DNA of 64,000 bases from contig JAIUME010000009.1 in NCBI GenBank assembly GCA_022565695.1, forward strand, positions 89,174-153,173. The letters are read 5' to 3'. Position 1 is the stretch's first letter; every line of letters starts with the position of its first letter. Below the pieces are notes generated by a model, which saw only the letters and a list, made by a program, of their open reading frames with translations, ran no database searches and had not been told where the DNA came from. The DNA is from Alcanivorax sp. Its GTDB lineage: Bacteria; Pseudomonadota; Gammaproteobacteria; Pseudomonadales; Alcanivoracaceae. The translations under genes were made by a program, and so were the position numbers. Below are positions 61,626 to 64,000 of the stretch, piece after piece.

Positions 61626-62318
61626 TCAGCCGGATGCCAACGCGGGCCCATTGATCAACCCATCCATCAACCAATCCACCACCCCATCAGCCGCCCGCAC
61701 CAGATTGTCCTCGTGACTCAGGCCACTGGCCTTGCGCGGCTTCAGGTCATGATTGCCATCCGCCAGCCAACACAATTGCGTCTGCGCGCCCAGCGCATAA
61801 CCGGCCACCTCCTCACGCGTCCCGAAGGTATCCCGCTCCCCCTGACAGATCAGCACCGGCGCCTGCAATGCCGGCCAGTGATCCAGCCGCAAACGCTCCG
61901 GCTTGCCCGGCGGATGAAACGGGTAACCCATGCAGACCACACCATCGGGCATCGCCCCCCTGTCCGGCTCCGCGGCGAGCATGGTCGCCATACGCCCACC
62001 CATGGATTTCCCGCCAATCAGCAACGGCCGAGGCGCCCCGGCAGCTTCGGTTGCCCTCACCTCCTTCCTGACCTCCGCAACCACCCCGGCAAAGCAATCC
62101 AGCAACACCTCGGGACGATCCGGCGGCCGACGGCGGCCACCCTCCCGGCGACGGCGCATATAGGGAAACTCGAAACGCACCACCGTCACATTCCTGGCCA
62201 CACACAGCGCCGCGAAACGCGCCATCACATCACTGTCCATGGGGGCCCCCGCACCATGGGCAAATACCAGCGTAGCCACCGGCGCCGCCGGCCTGAGCCA
62301 GAGCAGTTCAGCCAACAC
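61626..62318 (-). CDS. Alpha/beta hydrolase (KANL3/Tex30 type)
   Basis: A 230-residue protein. VFAHGAGAPMDSDVM is the oxyanion-region motif of this group; the nucleophile Ser lies in LIGGKSMGGRMATML (G-K-S-M-G-G); LICQGERDTFG supplies the acid and ADGNHDLKPR the His. Matches the bacterial homologues of the human KANL3/TEX30 family, probable esterases or dienelactone hydrolase-like enzymes with unknown substrates. Divergent from the GST gene. Confidence 0.85.
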   Translation of the reverse strand: MLAELLWLRPAAPVATLVFAHGAGAPMDSDVMARFAALCVARNVTVVRFEFPYMRRRREGGRRRPPDRPEVLLDCFAGVVAEVRKEVRATEAAGAPRPLLIGGKSMGGRMATMLAAEPDRGAMPDGVVCMGYPFHPPGKPERLRLDHWPALQAPVLICQGERDTFGTREEVAGYALGAQTQLCWLADGNHDLKPRKASGLSHEDNLVRAADGVVDWLMDGLINGPALASG

Positions 62319-62475
62319 CTTTCTCCTTCACAACATCTCCTGACATGGTACTTCTGCAACACGATTGCCTATTGTGGCAGAAGCACCGCAGAGCGCACAC
62401 GGGACCGCCCCACAGGTTGGCGCCCCCGCAACCCTCACGCATACTGTTCAAGCCAAACACCCAACGGAGTCCACG

Positions 62476-63135
62476 ATGATCGACCTCTACACCGCCGCCA
62501 CCCCCAACGGCTGGAAAGCCTCCGTGACACTGGAAGAAATGGCCCTGCCCTACGAGGTCATCGCACTGGACCTGATGCAAGGCGCGCAAAAGAAACCGGC
62601 ATTTCTGGCCATCAACCCCAACGGGCGCATCCCGGCCATCGTTGACCGCGCCGCAGACAATTTCCCGATATTCGAATCCGGCGCCATCATGATCTACCTG
62701 GCCGAGAAAACCGGCCAACTGCTCCCCGCCGACGTCAAAGGCCGCTCCACCGTCATGCAATGGCTGATGTTCCAGATGGGCGGCGTGGGCCCGATGATGG
62801 GCCAGGCCAACGTCTTCTTCCGCTACATGCCCGAAAAAATCCAGGTCGCCATCGACCGCTACCAGAACGAATCCAAACGCCTGCTTACCGTGCTGGATGG
62901 CCGCCTCAAGGATCACGAATATCTGGCAGGCGATTACTCGATTGCCGACATCGCCAACTGGTGCTGGGCCCGCACCCATGAATGGTCCGGCATCGACATC
63001 ACCGACCTGCCCCACCTGAAGCGCTGGCTGGACCAGATCCGCAGCCGCCCGGCCGTAGAACGCGGCATCCGGGTACCCGGCGACCTGGACCCCGCAACCA
63101 TACTGGCTGCCGCAAAAACCATGGTGCAGCGATAA
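62476..63135 (+). CDS. Glutathione S-transferase family protein (YghU/YfcG-like)
   Basis: A 219-residue GST. The thioredoxin-like half has [35 protein letters not shown] (cis-Pro) and [13 protein letters not shown] (glutathione E-S motif); the helical half includes [22 protein letters not shown] and [13 protein letters not shown]. The T-A-x-T-P-N-G-W-K start and Q-x-x-G-x-G-P-M-x-G-Q match the Nu-class (YghU/YfcG) enzymes, which reduce disulphides or peroxides. ATG 62476 follows GGAG. Confidence 0.92.
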   Translation: MIDLYTAATPNGWKASVTLEEMALPYEVIALDLMQGAQKKPAFLAINPNGRIPAIVDRAADNFPIFESGAIMIYLAEKTGQLLPADVKGRSTVMQWLMFQMGGVGPMMGQANVFFRYMPEKIQVAIDRYQNESKRLLTVLDGRLKDHEYLAGDYSIADIANWCWARTHEWSGIDITDLPHLKRWLDQIRSRPAVERGIRVPGDLDPATILAAAKTMVQR

Positions 63136-63201
63136 GGTGCAACGATAATGCGTATACTGGCGCCCGACCCAAACCGCCGCCAGCCCGACGCCGGAGCCAC
63201 G

Positions 63202-63504
63202 ATGAGTGATATCGACAACCTCACCGCCCGCCTCAATCAGGAAACTGCCCGCATCCGCTGGCATGAGCTACAGCCCTTTTTCGCCCGCGGCCAGACCGTC
63301 CGGATCGATCCGGGCCTGGACCTGGTCAGCGTCGCCACGGCCTTTGCCGAGGACCACCGCGAGCAGGTGCAATCCTGGATGCAGGACCAGCGCGTAGCGC
63401 TGGTCAGCGACGACATGAGCGCCACCTGGCTGGCCGCAGACCAGGAAGTCTGGGCCGTCGTCGTCGCCCCCTGGGTCCTGGTCCAGCCCGTCACAACCCA
63501 CTGA
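63202..63504 (+). CDS. DUF2288 protein
   Basis: A 100-residue protein. It starts MSDIDNLTARLNQETARIRWHEL; RGQTVRIDPGLDLVSVATAFAEDH and LWAVVVAPWVLVQP-like sequence (EVWAVVVAPWVLVQ) match DUF2288. The family is of unknown function; it is small and cytoplasmic by composition. GGAG about 6 bases before ATG 63202. Confidence 0.88.
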   Translation: MSDIDNLTARLNQETARIRWHELQPFFARGQTVRIDPGLDLVSVATAFAEDHREQVQSWMQDQRVALVSDDMSATWLAADQEVWAVVVAPWVLVQPVTTH

Positions 63505-63613
63505 GTCTGCACGCCTGGATCCCGATCTTCAGCGAGCATCCCAAACAGGCAAGAGTAAGGAGAGCTCCGGAAAGTGGGTGCCCTCCATGAAGTCTGGTCA
63601 CCCTCCAGCGAGA

Positions 63614-63804
63614 GGCGTTGAGGCGGGGTACGCTCTTCCGGGACCGCTCAAGCCATCCCTGGGCGCTCTCGCTTTGGCCCCTTCGGGACCGGCCCGCCAT
63701 CACAGATGGCAGGCGTTCGGCTGCGCGCAAAGCGATGCTTTGCAAGACGCTTGCCTCACCCATGGCCAAAGAGGCCCCTCCAGGGCGTACCCCGCCTCAC
63801 CGCC
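63614..63804. repeat. 191-bp palindromic dispersed-type element
   Basis: GGCGTTGAGGCGGGGTACGC (63614-63633) and the complement of it with one mismatch (63785-63804) bound a segment that can fold on itself: CCCTGG...TTTGGCC pairs with GGCCAAAG...CCAGGG, and inner hairpins CCATC/GATGG and GCAAAGC/GCTTTGC lie near the centre. It has no coding gene. The structure is that of a REP-like or MITE-like element. It occupies most of 63505-63900; no gene lies there. Confidence 0.6.
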
Positions 63805-63906
63805 GGAGCATGATTCGAAGTCAGGCAGTTATCGGATTCTCAGTAGGAACCAAACCGGCGGTTGGCTGGGAGTAGTTGATACTACTTAACGTGATGGCCC
63901 ACGGGG

Positions 63907-64000
63907 GCGGGGACTGCCTTTCAGGACTGTGTGAGACAAGGATGTCGAACACAAGCCCCCATGTTTGGGTCCACGGGGGGGCCTGAAAGGCAGTCCCCGC
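63907..64000. repeat. 19-bp perfect inverted repeat at window end
   Basis: GCGGGGACTGCCTTTCAGG (63907-63925) and its exact reverse complement (63982-64000) flank 56 bases. Direct CCACGGGGG copies occur at 63899 and 63971. The arms are GC-rich and could form a long cruciform or mark an element edge; the right edge is cut by the window. Confidence 0.75.

Noticed and set aside
63578..63889. A 103-codon open frame near the right end
   Set aside because: It runs through the palindromic repeat element and has no ribosome site or recognisable domain.

Overview
The window is about 62-64% GC, gene-dense chromosomal DNA from a gammaproteobacterium. The gene set (SthA-type transhydrogenase, Hda, DUF2066, PurM-PurN followed by DUF3108 proteins, MutS-FdxA next to an Rsm-type small RNA, RsmC, Slt, SlyD-like FKBP, YaeQ, DUF2288) and the many lipid-handling genes point to an Alcanivorax-like member of the Oceanospirillales/Pseudomonadales. 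This assignment is inference from gene content; no marker rRNA gene is present.

Layout. 1-3200: end of a LysR regulator, a RelB/RelE-type toxin-antitoxin pair, decayed coding remnants, then hmp and nsrR (nitric oxide detoxification) divergent around two NsrR-like operator sites. 3200-4000: short genes. 4081-10855: a tandem pair of large paralogous lipoproteins that I cannot assign to a named family, divergent from a NarL-type response regulator and its membrane histidine kinase. 11006-11553: a second toxin-antitoxin pair. 11683-15993: an AraC regulator followed by a fatty acid desaturase, two short-chain dehydrogenases and a GXWXG/DUF4334 protein, probably a lipid-modification operon. 16059-16219: scar of an IS5-type transposase and a toxin gene end. 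16328-19385: mutS, interrupted by a one-base frameshift, then fdxA. 19411-19720: a strong candidate RsmZ/RsmY-type CsrA-sequestering RNA on the minus strand with a perfect GacA box upstream.

20097-28641: a glycosyltransferase fused to an Hpt phosphotransfer domain, a second glycosyltransferase, tRNA-Arg(CCU), a START-domain protein, cardiolipin synthase with a membrane partner, PilZ, Smr, SthA and LapA-like genes. 28664-32998: a 1444-residue protein made of two complete surface-protein precursors (CSLREA domain, beta-helix, C-terminal sorting-like signal) joined in one frame. 33081-38881: hda-DUF2066 divergent from purM-purN-DUF3108-DUF3108, then dcd. 39048-47706: Mrp/ApbC, a SIMPL lipoprotein, a GCS2 ligase plus AstE/AspA hydrolase pair, a DUF3336 patatin and a hybrid histidine kinase. 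47747-63504: tRNA-Gly(CCC), SlyD-like FKBP, an epimerase, RsmC, Slt, a minus-strand three-gene operon (methyltransferase-like, pseudouridine synthase, thioesterase), DUF4442, YaeQ, DUF2817, a GNAT-C39 fusion, a rhomboid protease, a zinc-finger/TPR membrane protein, a hydrolase, a GST and DUF2288. The right end holds two palindromic repeat elements.

Cross-cutting observations: (i) several genes end in 12-16 bp tandem duplications that span the stop codon; (ii) the window holds pieces of a Gac/Rsm-type regulatory circuit (GacA box, Rsm RNA, Hpt domain, hybrid kinase); (iii) mutS is broken as read. The best candidates for undescribed biology are the lipoprotein pair with its two-component system and the double CSLREA protein.
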